Shown: positions 17,609 through 28,198 of the stretch, in pieces
Layout: every line of letters begins with the position of its first letter
Position numbering within the stretch: position 1 is the first letter of the stretch
NCBI RefSeq assembly: GCF_018599185.1
Contig: NZ_JAHFVL010000002.1
Location: 674,041 to 738,040, forward strand
Reading direction: 5' to 3'
Length of the DNA stretch: 64,000 nt
Source of the DNA: Rhodanobacter sp. LX-99
GTDB lineage: Bacteria > Pseudomonadota > Gammaproteobacteria > Xanthomonadales > Rhodanobacteraceae
The notes under the pieces: generated by a model
Told to the model about the DNA's origin: nothing
Database searches by the model: none
Seen by the model: only the letters and a program-made list of their open reading frames with translations
Translations under genes and position numbers: made by a program

Positions 17609-18765
17609 CGTTCGACCTTGCCGTGATCGGCATAGGGGCTATGGCTTTGCAGCTCGGCGGCATAAGCGTCGACCGCTTCGGCCTCGCTGGCAAGCGCCAT
17701 CGCCACCGCGGCACGGAAACCGGGGTTCGCCAGGTAGTGGCGCGAGTGCGTGCGCACCGGCAGGAACCCGCGCGCCAGCTTGTGTTCGCCCTGCGCGCCC
17801 GGCTCGAAGCGTTCGAGCCGGTGTGCAATCGCGTGCTCGATGCCGCGGTAATAGCACAGCTCGAAATGCAGACCGGGCACGTCCACCGACGCGCCCCAGT
17901 AGCGGCCGTACAGCACGTTGCCGCCCTGCACGAACAGCGCCATCGCCACGATGGCGTCGCCGTCGCGGGCCAGCGCGAGCTGCGCGGTCGATCCCAGCGT
18001 GCCGAGCTGGCGGAAGAACGCGGCGGTCAGCGCGGCGTGGTTGCCTTTCATGTCGAAGGTGGCTTCGTACAGCGCATGCACGCGCCGCCATTCGTCGGGG
18101 CTGAGCGTGTCGCCGCTGCGCCACTCGATGGCCAGCCTGCTCGCCGCCACCTGGCGGCGTTCGCGCAGGATGTTCTTGCGCTTCTTGTGGTTGAGCGCGG
18201 CGAGGAAATCCGGGAAGTGGCGGTAGCCGCGGTTGTGCCAGTGAAACTGCACGTCCGAGCGCGCCAGCCAGCCTTGATCGGGAACGTCGTCGTCGAACGC
18301 GGCGAGTTCGGCCGGCTGCAGGAAATTCGCGTGCACCGACGACAGGCCCAGCCGTTCGGCTTCGCGGCGCATCGCCTCGACCAGTTCGCGCTGCAGCGAT
18401 GGCGTACGCGCATGCTTGCCGGCCAGCAGGCGCGGGCCGGGCACGGGCGAGTAGGGCACGCCGTTGAGCAGCTTCGGGTAGTACTCGCCGCCGGCGCGTT
18501 GCCAGGCGCTGGCCCAGCTCCAGTCGAACACGAACTCGCCGTGCGAATTGCCTTTCAGGTACAGCGGTGCGGCGGCACGCAGGCGGCCGTCTTCGTACAG
18601 GGCCAGGTGATGCGCCTGCCAGCCCCAGTCGGGGCGGATGCAGCCGCTGCGCTCCAGCGCGTCCAGGAACGCGTGCGACACGAACGGGTTCGCGTCGGCA
18701 CGCAGGGCATCCCACTCCGCGGCTGGCAGTTCGGCGATCGCGGCATGGAAGCGGATCTCGTGCAT
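17605..18765 (-). CDS. GNAT-like N-acetyltransferase (peptidogalycan biosynthesis/DUF482 family)
   Basis: A 386-residue protein of the DUF482 family (COG3146), a double-GNAT fold related to FemAB-type aminoacyl transferases. Recognisable blocks are PFVSHAFLDALERSGC, WGWQAHHLALYEDGR, YYPKLLNGVPYSPVPGPRLL, FHWHNRGYRHFPDFLAALN, KKRKNILRERR and FELCYYRGIEHAIAH. The enzymatic role is not established. The start MHEIRFHAAI at 18765 matches the family, and a longer in-frame extension was rejected. It is transcribed with aat by overlapping start and stop, an arrangement that hints at a link with aminoacyl-tRNA use but does not prove it. Confidence 0.85.
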   Translation of the reverse strand: MHEIRFHAAIAELPAAEWDALRADANPFVSHAFLDALERSGCIRPDWGWQAHHLALYEDGRLRAAAPLYLKGNSHGEFVFDWSWASAWQRAGGEYYPKLLNGVPYSPVPGPRLLAGKHARTPSLQRELVEAMRREAERLGLSSVHANFLQPAELAAFDDDVPDQGWLARSDVQFHWHNRGYRHFPDFLAALNHKKRKNILRERRQVAASRLAIEWRSGDTLSPDEWRRVHALYEATFDMKGNHAALTAAFFRQLGTLGSTAQLALARDGDAIVAMALFVQGGNVLYGRYWGASVDVPGLHFELCYYRGIEHAIAHRLERFEPGAQGEHKLARGFLPVRTHSRHYLANPGFRAAVAMALASEAEAVDAYAAELQSHSPYADHGKVER

Positions 18766-18841
18766 GGCCGTGGAGAGTGGGGGAAGCGGTACGGTCCTGC
18801 CACCACTCGCTTCTCGCTCCTCTCCACTCACTCCCGCTTCA

Positions 18842-19993
<1,152 letters not shown>

Positions 19994-20019
19994 TCACACT
20001 TCCACAGGACCCATTCTTC

Positions 20020-21084
20020 ATGCGCATCGGCATTCCCTCCGAAACCAAGACCCTGGAAGGTCGCGTCGCCCTCATCCCGGCCGCTGCCGCCGACCTGGTG
20101 CACCGTGGCCACGACGTGTTCATCCAGTCCGGCGCCGGCCTGAAAAGCGGCTTTGCGGACGATGCCTATGCAAGGGAAGGCATCCCGGTGGTGGCGGACG
20201 CCGCCGCGCTGTACGAGGCTGGCGAGTTGATCGTTAAGGTGAAGGAGCCGATCGCCGGCGATCTCGCCTTGCTGAAAAAACACCACCTGCTGTTCTGTTA
20301 CCTGCACCTGGCTGCCGAACCCGAACTGACCCGCAGCCTGCTCGGCATCGGCCTGACCGGCGTGGCATTCGAGTCGGTGACCGAGAACGGCATGCTGCCG
20401 CTGCTGCTGCCGATGTCGGTGATCGCCGGCCGCATCGCCACCCAGATCGGCACCACGCTGCTGCACCGCCCGCAAGGCGGCAAGGGCAAGCTGCTTGGCG
20501 GCATGGCTTCCACCCCGCGCGGCAAGGTCGTGGTGCTCGGCGCCGGTGCCGCCGGCGGCAATGCCGCCGCACTGGCTGCGGCCGCCGGCGCCAACGTGGT
20601 GGTGTTCGACAAGCGCCAGGACCGCCTGGCCGAAATGATGACGATGGGTCCGAACGTCACCGCGCTGTATGCCTACGAGTCGTCGGTAGCCGAAGAGGTG
20701 CGCGACGCCGACATCGTGGTCGGCGCGGTGCTGATCCCCAGCGCCCGGGCGCCGCACGTGGTCAGCGAGGCGATGGTCAGGACGATGGAGCCGGGCAGCG
20801 TGCTGGTGGACATCGCGATCGACCAAGGCGGCTGCTTCGAGACCTCGAAGCCGACCACCTGGGAGAAGCCCACCTACGACGTGCACGGCATCACCCACTT
20901 CTGCGTGACCAACATGCCGGGCGCGGTGCCACAGACTTCCTCGCTGGCGATCTCCGCCGCGATCCTGCCGTACGTGCAGCGGCTGGCCGCGGGCGATGAG
21001 TGGCGCGCGTTCGAGCCGCTGAAGGTCGGCATCAATGTCGATGGCGGCAAGCTGGTGCATCCGGCGCTGCAAGGTATGCTCTGA
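20020..21084 (+). CDS. ald: Alanine dehydrogenase
   Basis: A 354-residue NAD-dependent alanine dehydrogenase converting L-alanine to pyruvate and ammonia reversibly. Visible are [18 protein letters not shown] (substrate Arg15), LIVKVKEP (substrate Lys), LFCYLHLAA with catalytic His, the NAD-binding [14 protein letters not shown] near 170, and [15 protein letters not shown]. The ATG at 20020 opens with the canonical family N-terminus. The longer in-frame extension overlaps the divergent intergenic region and was rejected. ftsK follows, beginning 26 bases after the stop. The gene sits where lrp sits in E. coli. Confidence 0.94.
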   Translation: MRIGIPSETKTLEGRVALIPAAAADLVHRGHDVFIQSGAGLKSGFADDAYAREGIPVVADAAALYEAGELIVKVKEPIAGDLALLKKHHLLFCYLHLAAEPELTRSLLGIGLTGVAFESVTENGMLPLLLPMSVIAGRIATQIGTTLLHRPQGGKGKLLGGMASTPRGKVVVLGAGAAGGNAAALAAAAGANVVVFDKRQDRLAEMMTMGPNVTALYAYESSVAEEVRDADIVVGAVLIPSARAPHVVSEAMVRTMEPGSVLVDIAIDQGGCFETSKPTTWEKPTYDVHGITHFCVTNMPGAVPQTSSLAISAAILPYVQRLAAGDEWRAFEPLKVGINVDGGKLVHPALQGML

Positions 21085-21110
21085 CCTTGGGCCGGAAAGG
21101 AACACCACGC

Positions 21111-23435
21111 GTGGCGCGCAACACGAATACAAGGCAACCATCGAAGGAAGGCCTCAGCGAGGAGCTGAAGCGCCGGCTGCGCGAAGCCGGTGCCCTGCTG
21201 CTGTTGCCGCTGGCGCTGTACCTGCTGGTGTGCCTGTTCAGCTACGACCCGCACGATCCCAGTTGGACGAATGCCGGCCAGTTGGAACACGCGCGCAATT
21301 TCGGCGGCACCGTCGGCGCCTATATCGCCGACCTGCTGCGCTGGATCTTCGGCCTGGTCGCCTACTGCTTCCCGTTGCTGCTGCTGTTGCTGGGCGTGCA
21401 GGTGCTGCGCCAGCGCGGCGAGCAGGTGGTGCATCCGTGGGAGCCGGCGTTGCGCCTGATCGGCTTCGTGTTCTTCTTCATCACCGGTCCGGCACTGCTG
21501 TACCTCAATTTCCACGACGAGCCGGTGCTGCCCCAGGGCGTGGGCGGCATCATCGGCGTGTGGGTCGGCGACGCCCTGCTCAGCGCGTTCGGCGACAAGG
21601 GCGCGCCGCTGCTGTTGCTGGCCCTGTTCCTGGTCGCGGTAACCCTGGCCACCGGGTTGTCCTGGTTCAAGGTGATGGACCTGACCGGGCATGGCGTGCT
21701 GAAGCTGCTCGACTGGCTCAAGGGCAAGCTGCGCGAAGCGCCGCAGGCGCTGGCCGCACGCCAGGCGCGCACCGAGCGCGAGGTGGTGAAGAAGGCCGAT
21801 GCGGTGCGCCAGGCGAAGCGCGAGCCGGTGCGCATCGAGGCGCCGCCCGCGCCGGTGGCCAAGAGCGAGCGGGCCAGGCTGGAAACGCAGATCCCGTTGT
21901 TCGTCGGCGCCGCCACGCCGGGCGAACTGCCGCCGCTGTCGCTGCTGGACGAGGCGCCGCCGCAGGGGCCGGGCTATTCCGAGGAAACCCTCGAAGTGCT
22001 CTCGCGCCAGGTCGAGTTCAAGCTGAAGGACTTCAAGATCGACGTGAAGGTGGTCGGCGCCTATCCGGGCCCGGTGATCACCCGCTTCGAGATGGAGCCG
22101 GCGCCGGGCATCCGCGGCTCGCAGGTGTCCAGCCTGGACAAGGACATCGCGCGCGGCCTGTCGGTGGTCAGCGTGCGCGTGGTCGACGTGATCCCCGGCA
22201 AGAACGTGATCGGGCTGGAGATCCCCAACACCCACAAGCAGATCGTGTATCTCTCCGAGATCCTGCGTTCGGACAAGTACGACCAGCAGAAATCGCCGCT
22301 GGCGCTGGCGCTGGGCAAGGACATCGGCGGCAAGCCGGTGGTGGTCGACCTGGGCAAGATGCCGCATCTGCTGGTGGCCGGCACCACCGGTTCGGGCAAG
22401 TCCGTGGCGGTCAACGCGATGGTGCTGAGCCTCTTGTACAAGGCCAGCCCGAAAGACGTGCGGATGATCATGATCGACCCGAAGATGCTGGAGCTCTCGG
22501 TGTACGAGGGCATCCCGCACCTGCTGGCGCCGGTGGTCACCGACATGAAGGAAGCCGCCAATGCGCTGCGCTGGTGCGTGGCCGAGATGGAGCGCCGCTA
22601 CAAACTGATGGCCGCCGTCGGCGTGCGCAACCTGGCCGGCTTCAACAAGAAGGTGAAGGACGCCGAGAACGCCGGCCAGCCGATGCTGGACCCGCTGTTC
22701 CGGCCGAACCCGGACATGCCGAACCTCGCCGCCGAACCGCTGGAACCGCTGCCGTACATCGTGGTGTTCATCGACGAATTCGCCGACATGATGATGATCG
22801 TCGGCAAGAAGGTGGAAGAGCTGATCGCCCGCCTGGCGCAGAAGGCGCGCGCCGCCGGCGTGCACCTGATCCTGGCCACCCAGCGCCCGTCGGTGGACGT
22901 GATCACCGGCCTGATCAAGGCGAACATCCCCACCCGCATCGCGTTCCAGGTCTCCAGCAAGATCGACTCGCGCACGATTCTCGACCAGAGCGGCGCCGAG
23001 ACCCTGCTCGGCCACGGCGACATGCTGTACCTGCCGCCGGGCACCGCCACGCCGGAACGCGTGCACGGCGCCTTCGTCGACGACCACGAGGTGCACCACG
23101 TGGTGGCCTGGCTGAAGTCGCAAGGCGCGCCGAACTACATCGAAGGCGTGCTGGAGGAAGTCCAGGCCACCGGCGACGGCAAGTTCATCAACGACTCGGG
23201 CCTGCCGCAGGAAGGCGAAGAGGGCGGCGACGCGGATACCCAGCTGTACGACAAGGCCGTGGCGATCGTCACGCAGACCCGGCGCGCCTCGATCTCCGGC
23301 GTGCAGCGGCACCTGCGCATCGGCTACAACCGCGCCGCGCGGCTGGTCGAGCAGATGGAGCAGGACGGCGTGGTCAGCGCCCCGCAGCACAACGGCAACC
23401 GCGAGGTGCTGGCGCCGCCTCCGCCGAAGAACTGA
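21111..23435 (+). CDS. ftsK: DNA translocase FtsK
   Basis: A 774-residue septal DNA pump that clears and aligns chromosome termini for XerCD/dif recombination. About four membrane helices lie in the first 190 residues. A short Ala/Arg-rich linker follows (about 200-270, much shorter than in E. coli). The alpha/beta motor has Walker A GTTGSGKS (424-431) and Walker [14 protein letters not shown]-terminal winged-helix gamma domain ([29 protein letters not shown]) ends the protein. The start is GTG at 21111 with GGAAAGGA upstream; ATGs further upstream lie inside ald. It sits between ald and lolA. Confidence 0.97.
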   Translation: MARNTNTRQPSKEGLSEELKRRLREAGALLLLPLALYLLVCLFSYDPHDPSWTNAGQLEHARNFGGTVGAYIADLLRWIFGLVAYCFPLLLLLLGVQVLRQRGEQVVHPWEPALRLIGFVFFFITGPALLYLNFHDEPVLPQGVGGIIGVWVGDALLSAFGDKGAPLLLLALFLVAVTLATGLSWFKVMDLTGHGVLKLLDWLKGKLREAPQALAARQARTEREVVKKADAVRQAKREPVRIEAPPAPVAKSERARLETQIPLFVGAATPGELPPLSLLDEAPPQGPGYSEETLEVLSRQVEFKLKDFKIDVKVVGAYPGPVITRFEMEPAPGIRGSQVSSLDKDIARGLSVVSVRVVDVIPGKNVIGLEIPNTHKQIVYLSEILRSDKYDQQKSPLALALGKDIGGKPVVVDLGKMPHLLVAGTTGSGKSVAVNAMVLSLLYKASPKDVRMIMIDPKMLELSVYEGIPHLLAPVVTDMKEAANALRWCVAEMERRYKLMAAVGVRNLAGFNKKVKDAENAGQPMLDPLFRPNPDMPNLAAEPLEPLPYIVVFIDEFADMMMIVGKKVEELIARLAQKARAAGVHLILATQRPSVDVITGLIKANIPTRIAFQVSSKIDSRTILDQSGAETLLGHGDMLYLPPGTATPERVHGAFVDDHEVHHVVAWLKSQGAPNYIEGVLEEVQATGDGKFINDSGLPQEGEEGGDADTQLYDKAVAIVTQTRRASISGVQRHLRIGYNRAARLVEQMEQDGVVSAPQHNGNREVLAPPPPKN

Positions 23436-23450
23436 AGCCAGCCTTGCAGG

Positions 23451-23465
23451 GCGGGCACTGCCCGC
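23451..23465 (+). terminator. Possible hairpin after ftsK
   Basis: GCGGGC-ACT-GCCCGC lies 15 bases after the ftsK stop. It is a 6-bp GC stem with a three-base loop. No T-run follows, so termination is uncertain. It may reduce read-through into lolA or simply stabilise the mRNA. Confidence 0.3.
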
Positions 23466-23565
23466 ATCCCGCGAAGCCCGAAGAACATCACCCGCTGCTC
23501 CCTACCGATCCGTTAAGCCGGCACTGTCCACAATCCACCGCCACCGCCACGTTCCGGGGAACCCG

Positions 23566-24231
23566 ATGAAACGCTTCATGCTTGTCCTGTCCGCCGTCGT
23601 GCTGACGCTGTCGCTGAGCGCCGTGGCGCAGGCTGCCGCTGGTCCGGCGCGCGCGCGGCTGGATGCATTCGCCACCGGCCTGCATTCGCTCACCGGCCAC
23701 TTCAGCCAGACCCTGACCGACCTCAACGGCCACACCAGCAAGAACAGCTCCGGCACCCTGGCGCTGCAGGCGCCGCGCCAATTCCGCTGGGACACGCTGG
23801 CGCCGTACAAGCAGACCATCGTCGCCGACGGCAGCCGGGTGTGGATGTACGACCCGGAACTCGAACAGGTCACCGTGCGCGTGCAAAGCAGCGAAGAGGC
23901 GCACAGCCCGCTCACCGTACTGACCGACCTCAGGCAGATGGACAAGGACTTCAAGGTGGTCGAGCAGGGCGAGCACGACGGCCTGGCCTGGCTGCGGCTC
24001 AGCTCCACCGCGAAGGACCCGCAGTTCGACTACGCCGACCTCGGCTTCGACGCGAACGGTCTGGCCCGCATGACGTTCCGCGACCAGCTCGGTTCCACCA
24101 CCGACATCCGCTTCTCCGGCTGGCAGCGCAACGCGCCGATTCCGCCGGCCACCTTCAACTTCGTGCCGCCGAAGGGCGCCGACGTGATCGGCGATGCACC
24201 GGTGATCGACGTGCAGCCGCTGAAGGACTGA
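23566..24231 (+). CDS. lolA: Outer-membrane lipoprotein carrier protein LolA
   Basis: A 221-residue periplasmic chaperone that takes lipoproteins from LolCDE to LolB. A signal peptide spans 1-23 with cleavage after AQA. The mature part shows LTGHFSQTLTD, SSGTLALQAPRQFRWDT, KQTIVADGSRVWMYDPELEQV, and RFSGWQRNAPIPPATFNFVPPKGADVI, the conserved LolA barrel segments. GGGGAA precedes the ATG. The position between ftsK and the rarA/serS block is conserved in gammaproteobacteria. Confidence 0.96.
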   Translation: MKRFMLVLSAVVLTLSLSAVAQAAAGPARARLDAFATGLHSLTGHFSQTLTDLNGHTSKNSSGTLALQAPRQFRWDTLAPYKQTIVADGSRVWMYDPELEQVTVRVQSSEEAHSPLTVLTDLRQMDKDFKVVEQGEHDGLAWLRLSSTAKDPQFDYADLGFDANGLARMTFRDQLGSTTDIRFSGWQRNAPIPPATFNFVPPKGADVIGDAPVIDVQPLKD

Positions 24232-24238
24232 TGCCGCC

Positions 24239-24931
24239 ATGACCGTGCTGCGCAGGTTGCCGCGCTGGGCCTGGATCGGCGGCGGCATACTCGCTTTCAT
24301 CGCCGGCATGGTCAACGCCGCCGGCTACATGGGTTTTCGCCATCAGTCGATCACCAACCTGACCGGATCCACCAGCCTGCTCGGCATCGCGGTGGGCACC
24401 GGCGACGGCGGCGAGACGTGGCACTGGCTGTTGTCGATCGGCGCATTCGTGATCGGTGCCTTGCTCAGCGGCCTGATCGTGCAGCAGCACACGCTGAAGC
24501 TCGGCCGACGCTACGGGGTGGCGCTGGTGCTGGAGTCGTTGCTGCTGTTTGCCGCGGTGCCGCTGCTGGACGCCGGCAGCTCGTACGGCCTGGACCTGGC
24601 CGCGATGGCGGCCGGGCTGCAGAACGGCATGGCCAGCACCTACAGCGGCATGGTGTTCCGTACCACCCATGTCTCGGGCATGTTCACCGACCTGGGCATC
24701 TACATCGGCCAGCGCCTGCGCGGGCTGGAAGTGGATACCTTGCGCATCCGCGTCTGCCTGCTGGTGGTCGGCACCTTCACGTGCGGCAGCGCGGTCGGTG
24801 CGTTGCTGTTCCGCGTGCTCGGCGAGCGCACCCTGCTGATCCCGGCCGTGCTGACCGGCTTGTGCGGCGTGGGCTACGGCGTCTACCGCCAGTACACGCT
24901 GATACGCGGAATCGACGCCGACGCGGCTTGA
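24239..24931 (+). CDS. DUF1275 (YoaK-like) membrane protein
   Basis: A 230-residue integral membrane protein with about six hydrophobic segments. GMVNAAGYMGF near residues 22-32, the ITNLTGSTSLLG block near 40, LQNGMASTYSGMVFRTTHVSGMFTDLGIYIG in the middle, and the final helix pair are typical of DUF1275, whose function is unknown. It starts 7 bases after lolA, with the ribosome binding site (AAGGA) inside the lolA 3' end, so the two are probably co-transcribed. It interrupts the lolA-rarA linkage found in E. coli. Confidence 0.88.
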   Translation: MTVLRRLPRWAWIGGGILAFIAGMVNAAGYMGFRHQSITNLTGSTSLLGIAVGTGDGGETWHWLLSIGAFVIGALLSGLIVQQHTLKLGRRYGVALVLESLLLFAAVPLLDAGSSYGLDLAAMAAGLQNGMASTYSGMVFRTTHVSGMFTDLGIYIGQRLRGLEVDTLRIRVCLLVVGTFTCGSAVGALLFRVLGERTLLIPAVLTGLCGVGYGVYRQYTLIRGIDADAA

Positions 24932-24943
24932 CCGTCGCGCGGC

Positions 24944-27900
24944 TCAGCTGGCGATGGCGCAACGGTTGCGGCCGGCACGCTTGGCCTCGTACAACGCCTT
25001 GTCGGCGCGCGACAGCCATTGCTCGATCGACTCGCCCGGACGCAGCGCGGCGACGCCGATGCTGGCGGTCACCGGGATCGAGCGCCCGTCGTGGTTCACC
25101 GTGGTGGCGGCCAATGCCGTGCAGATGCGCTCGGCGATGTCCCGTGCCAGAGGCAAGCTGGTGTCGGGCAGGCACAGCACGAATTCCTCGCCGCCGTAGC
25201 GGCCCACCAGGTCGCCTTGCCGGCAGTGCTGCTTGATCACCTCGATCGCGCCGCGGATCACCGCGTCGCCGGCCAGGTGTCCGTGGGTGTCGTTGATCAG
25301 CTTGAAGCGGTCCAGGTCGAACAGCGCGATGCAGGCCGATCCGCCCTGTGCCCGTTCGCGCTCGAGCCCGGCCAGTTCCAGGAAGCGGCGGCGGTTGTAG
25401 ACACCGGTCAGCCCGTCGGTGCTGGCCAGTTCGTCCAGGCGGCGGTTCGCGACGAGCAGATCGCGCGTGCGCTCGTCGACCTGCCGCTGCAACTGGACCG
25501 CCTGTCGCCCCAGGTACAGGGTGCGCAGATGCACCAGCGCGGCGATCAGCGCCGCCAGCAGCAGGGCGGCGACGATCCGGCTGAGCGTGGTTTCGTACCA
25601 GCGCGGCTTGACCGTGACCGCCAGGTCGGTCTCGACCGTGTGCGGCTGCAGGCCACGGGTGGCGGCGCGCAGGCGCAGCCGGTAGTTGCCGTGCGGCAGG
25701 CTGGTGTAGATGGCGCTGGGCAGGTTGCCCTTGGGGATGACCGTCCAGTCCTCGTCGAGGCCGTCCATGCGATAGCTGTAGGCGGTCTCCATCGGCGCCT
25801 GATAGTCGAGCAGGGCGAAGTCCAGGCGCAGGTTGCGGTTGCCCCGGTCCAGCCTGATCTTCGCGTTGCCGGCGGGCAGCTTGCCGAACGGCATCGCCAC
25901 GCCGTTGACCACGGCATGGGTGACTGCCAGCGGTGCGGCGGCGCTCGGCAGCGGTTGCCAGTGCGGGCGGATCACGGTCAGCCCGCCCAGCCCGCCGAAC
26001 AGCAGTTCTCCGCCGGGCGCGCGGGCCGCGGCGACGTTGACGTAGCTGGCGATGTGCAGGCCGTCGCGGGTGCCGAGGTTGGCCACCTCGTGCGTATCGC
26101 CGTCGATCCTGGCCACGCCGCTGGACAGGCTGGCCCAGAGCCGGCCGCGGTCGTCGGCCAGCACCGCGTTGACCTTGTCGCTGGACAGGCCTTGCGCCAG
26201 GCCTATCGTCTGGAATTTCCACGCTTCGCCGCCGGCCGGGGGATCGACCACGCCCAGTCCGCCGAATGTGCTGACCCATACCTGCCCATGCGGGCCCCTG
26301 CTGATCGAACCGATCAAGTCCTGCGGCAGGCTGGTGGCCTCGTCGGCGCGGTGGCGCAGGTTGGTGAAGTGGCGCGGCAGGCTGTCGCCGCTGGCGATGC
26401 TGAGGCCGCGGCCGGTGCCGTACCACCAGTCGTTGCCCACCTTTGCGATGTGCCGCACGGTGTCGCTGGCCAGGCTGGCCGGGTCGTCCGGCACGTGGCC
26501 GGCGTGCTCCAGCACGCGGGTGCGGATGTCGTAGCGGTAGATGCCGTCGTAGGTGCCGATCAGGAGGCGCGGGCCATCCGGCTGCAGGCTCAGCACCGGC
26601 TTGTCGTGCAGCGCCGGCAGCACCGAATCCTCGATCGCCAGCGTATCCGGGTCGATCCGCGCCAGCCCCTGGGTGCCGACCCAGATCGAACCGTCGGCGG
26701 CTTCGGCGAGGCTGCGCACGTCGCGTTGCGTCTGGCTGCCGTCCAGGTGAAGGTGGCGCATGCGGCCGGCCTTCAGGTCGATCACGTCGATGTGGCCGGC
26801 GCCGAGGCCGAGCCAGATCCGCCCGCGCGAATCGACGAAGATGCTGTGTACGTTGGTGTCGGACAGCGCATTCTGTTCCAGCGGCGAAGGCAGCAGCGAG
26901 AACGCGGTGCGCGCCTGCGGATTGTGGCGGGCGACGCCCAGGTCGGTGGCTGCCCAGATATTCCCCGAGCGGTCGCGCAGCAGTGCGCGCACCGAGTCGC
27001 CGGGCAGGGACGAGGGCACTGCCGGGTCGTGGTCGATCCATTGCACGCCGGGCTCGCCGGGCGCGTACTCGAGCACGCCGCCGCCGTCGGTGGCGATCCA
27101 TACCTCGCCGGCGCTGGTCTGCAGGAAGTCGCGCACGGTCGAGTGGCGTGCGCTGTCCGGGTAGCCGCTGAAGCCCGGCACGCCGTGCCAGCGGCCGTCG
27201 GTATCCCGGTACGCCGCGCCGGCCTGGCCGCTGCCGGCCCACAGGCGGCCTTCGCGATCCTGCATGATCGCCCAGATCTGGTTGCGCAACACCGTGGCGG
27301 CGGGCGTGTCCGGTGTCGCGGGCCGCACGAAGGCATCCGTGCCTGCGCGGCGGACGAACAGGCCGTCGTTGTTGCCCAGCCACAGGTTGCCGTGCCGGTC
27401 CTGCATCACGCTGAAGTTGCGCGGCGCGGGATCCGCTCCGGTGTCCACCCGGCGGATCTTGCCGGTGCGCAGATCGAGATGGTCCAGTCCGTCCTCGGTG
27501 GCGATCCAGACGCCGCCGGCGTGATCGTCGTCCAGCGCGAAGACCTTGCGGTCGGAGAGGCCGTCGGCGCCGACCGGATAGACATGGAAGCTGTTGTCCG
27601 CCGGCTCGAACCGGGCCAGGCCGCCGGCATTGGTGCCGATCAGCAGGCTGCCGTCCGGCAGCGCGAGCAGGCTGCGCACGTAGGCGTCGGGCAGGCCGGG
27701 GGCCTTGCCGCTGCTGGCGCCAAACACCTGCAGGCGGTAGCCGTCGTAGCGCACCAGGCCGCCCATGGTGCCGATCCAGATCAGGCCATCGCGGTCCTGC
27801 GCAATCGCGGTGGTGATCGAATGCGGCAGGCCGTCGGAAATGCCGACCTGGTCGAACCAGGGCGCGTCGAACGGAGCCCAAGGATCGCCGCTGCCGGCGC

Positions 27901-28000
27901 TGGCCGGGGTGCACAGGAAAAACAGCAGAAACAGGCCGGCAAGACGCAGGCCGGCAAGACGCAGGCAGAAACGGCGGCGACGGAAGCGCGCGCCGGTCAT
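24944..28000 (-). CDS. Diguanylate cyclase with periplasmic two-component-regulator propeller and Y_Y_Y domain
   Basis: A 1018-residue inner-membrane protein. A signal peptide (about 1-35) is followed by a large periplasmic region of Reg_prop beta-propeller repeats, recognisable as repeated DRDGLIWIGTMGGL-, DRHGNLWLGNNDGLF-, SRGRIWLGLGAGH- and DRGRLWASLSSGV-type units (about 50-720). A Y_Y_Y domain (YQAPMETAYSYRMDGLDEDW) comes next, then a membrane helix near 805-825, a short coiled linker (RQVDERTRDLLVANRRLDELA) and a GGDEF domain with intact active site GGEEF at 936-940. It should make cyclic di-GMP in response to a periplasmic ligand. The chosen ATG (28000) gives a clean signal peptide; an in-frame ATG at 28057 is the alternative. 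No RxxD I-site was confirmed. Confidence 0.9.
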   Translation of the reverse strand: MTGARFRRRRFCLRLAGLRLAGLFLLFFLCTPASAGSGDPWAPFDAPWFDQVGISDGLPHSITTAIAQDRDGLIWIGTMGGLVRYDGYRLQVFGASSGKAPGLPDAYVRSLLALPDGSLLIGTNAGGLARFEPADNSFHVYPVGADGLSDRKVFALDDDHAGGVWIATEDGLDHLDLRTGKIRRVDTGADPAPRNFSVMQDRHGNLWLGNNDGLFVRRAGTDAFVRPATPDTPAATVLRNQIWAIMQDREGRLWAGSGQAGAAYRDTDGRWHGVPGFSGYPDSARHSTVRDFLQTSAGEVWIATDGGGVLEYAPGEPGVQWIDHDPAVPSSLPGDSVRALLRDRSGNIWAATDLGVARHNPQARTAFSLLPSPLEQNALSDTNVHSIFVDSRGRIWLGLGAGHIDVIDLKAGRMRHLHLDGSQTQRDVRSLAEAADGSIWVGTQGLARIDPDTLAIEDSVLPALHDKPVLSLQPDGPRLLIGTYDGIYRYDIRTRVLEHAGHVPDDPASLASDTVRHIAKVGNDWWYGTGRGLSIASGDSLPRHFTNLRHRADEATSLPQDLIGSISRGPHGQVWVSTFGGLGVVDPPAGGEAWKFQTIGLAQGLSSDKVNAVLADDRGRLWASLSSGVARIDGDTHEVANLGTRDGLHIASYVNVAAARAPGGELLFGGLGGLTVIRPHWQPLPSAAAPLAVTHAVVNGVAMPFGKLPAGNAKIRLDRGNRNLRLDFALLDYQAPMETAYSYRMDGLDEDWTVIPKGNLPSAIYTSLPHGNYRLRLRAATRGLQPHTVETDLAVTVKPRWYETTLSRIVAALLLAALIAALVHLRTLYLGRQAVQLQRQVDERTRDLLVANRRLDELASTDGLTGVYNRRRFLELAGLERERAQGGSACIALFDLDRFKLINDTHGHLAGDAVIRGAIEVIKQHCRQGDLVGRYGGEEFVLCLPDTSLPLARDIAERICTALAATTVNHDGRSIPVTASIGVAALRPGESIEQWLSRADKALYEAKRAGRNRCAIAS
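27932..27961 (-). repeat. 15-bp tandem duplication in the signal-peptide coding region
   Basis: The 15-mer CAGGCCGGCAAGACG occurs twice back to back (27932-27946 and 27947-27961). It encodes a duplicated LRLAG in the hydrophobic core of the signal peptide of the diguanylate cyclase. In-frame and likely prone to slippage. Confidence 0.85.
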
Positions 28001-28198
28001 GCGTCGCGCAACCTGCCCGGCAGGCGTGCGCCGGCACGGCCTGTCGCGATCATCCATCCGGAAGGAAACTGCCCCCTTGCCTTCACCTGCGTCCTGTCCC
28101 CGACAGCGCGTAGCGGGCCAAGCACCGCTGCGTGGCGGGATCATACCGGCAATCGGCGGCGGCCAGATGAACCGGCAGGCATGGCTTATCATGCCCGG

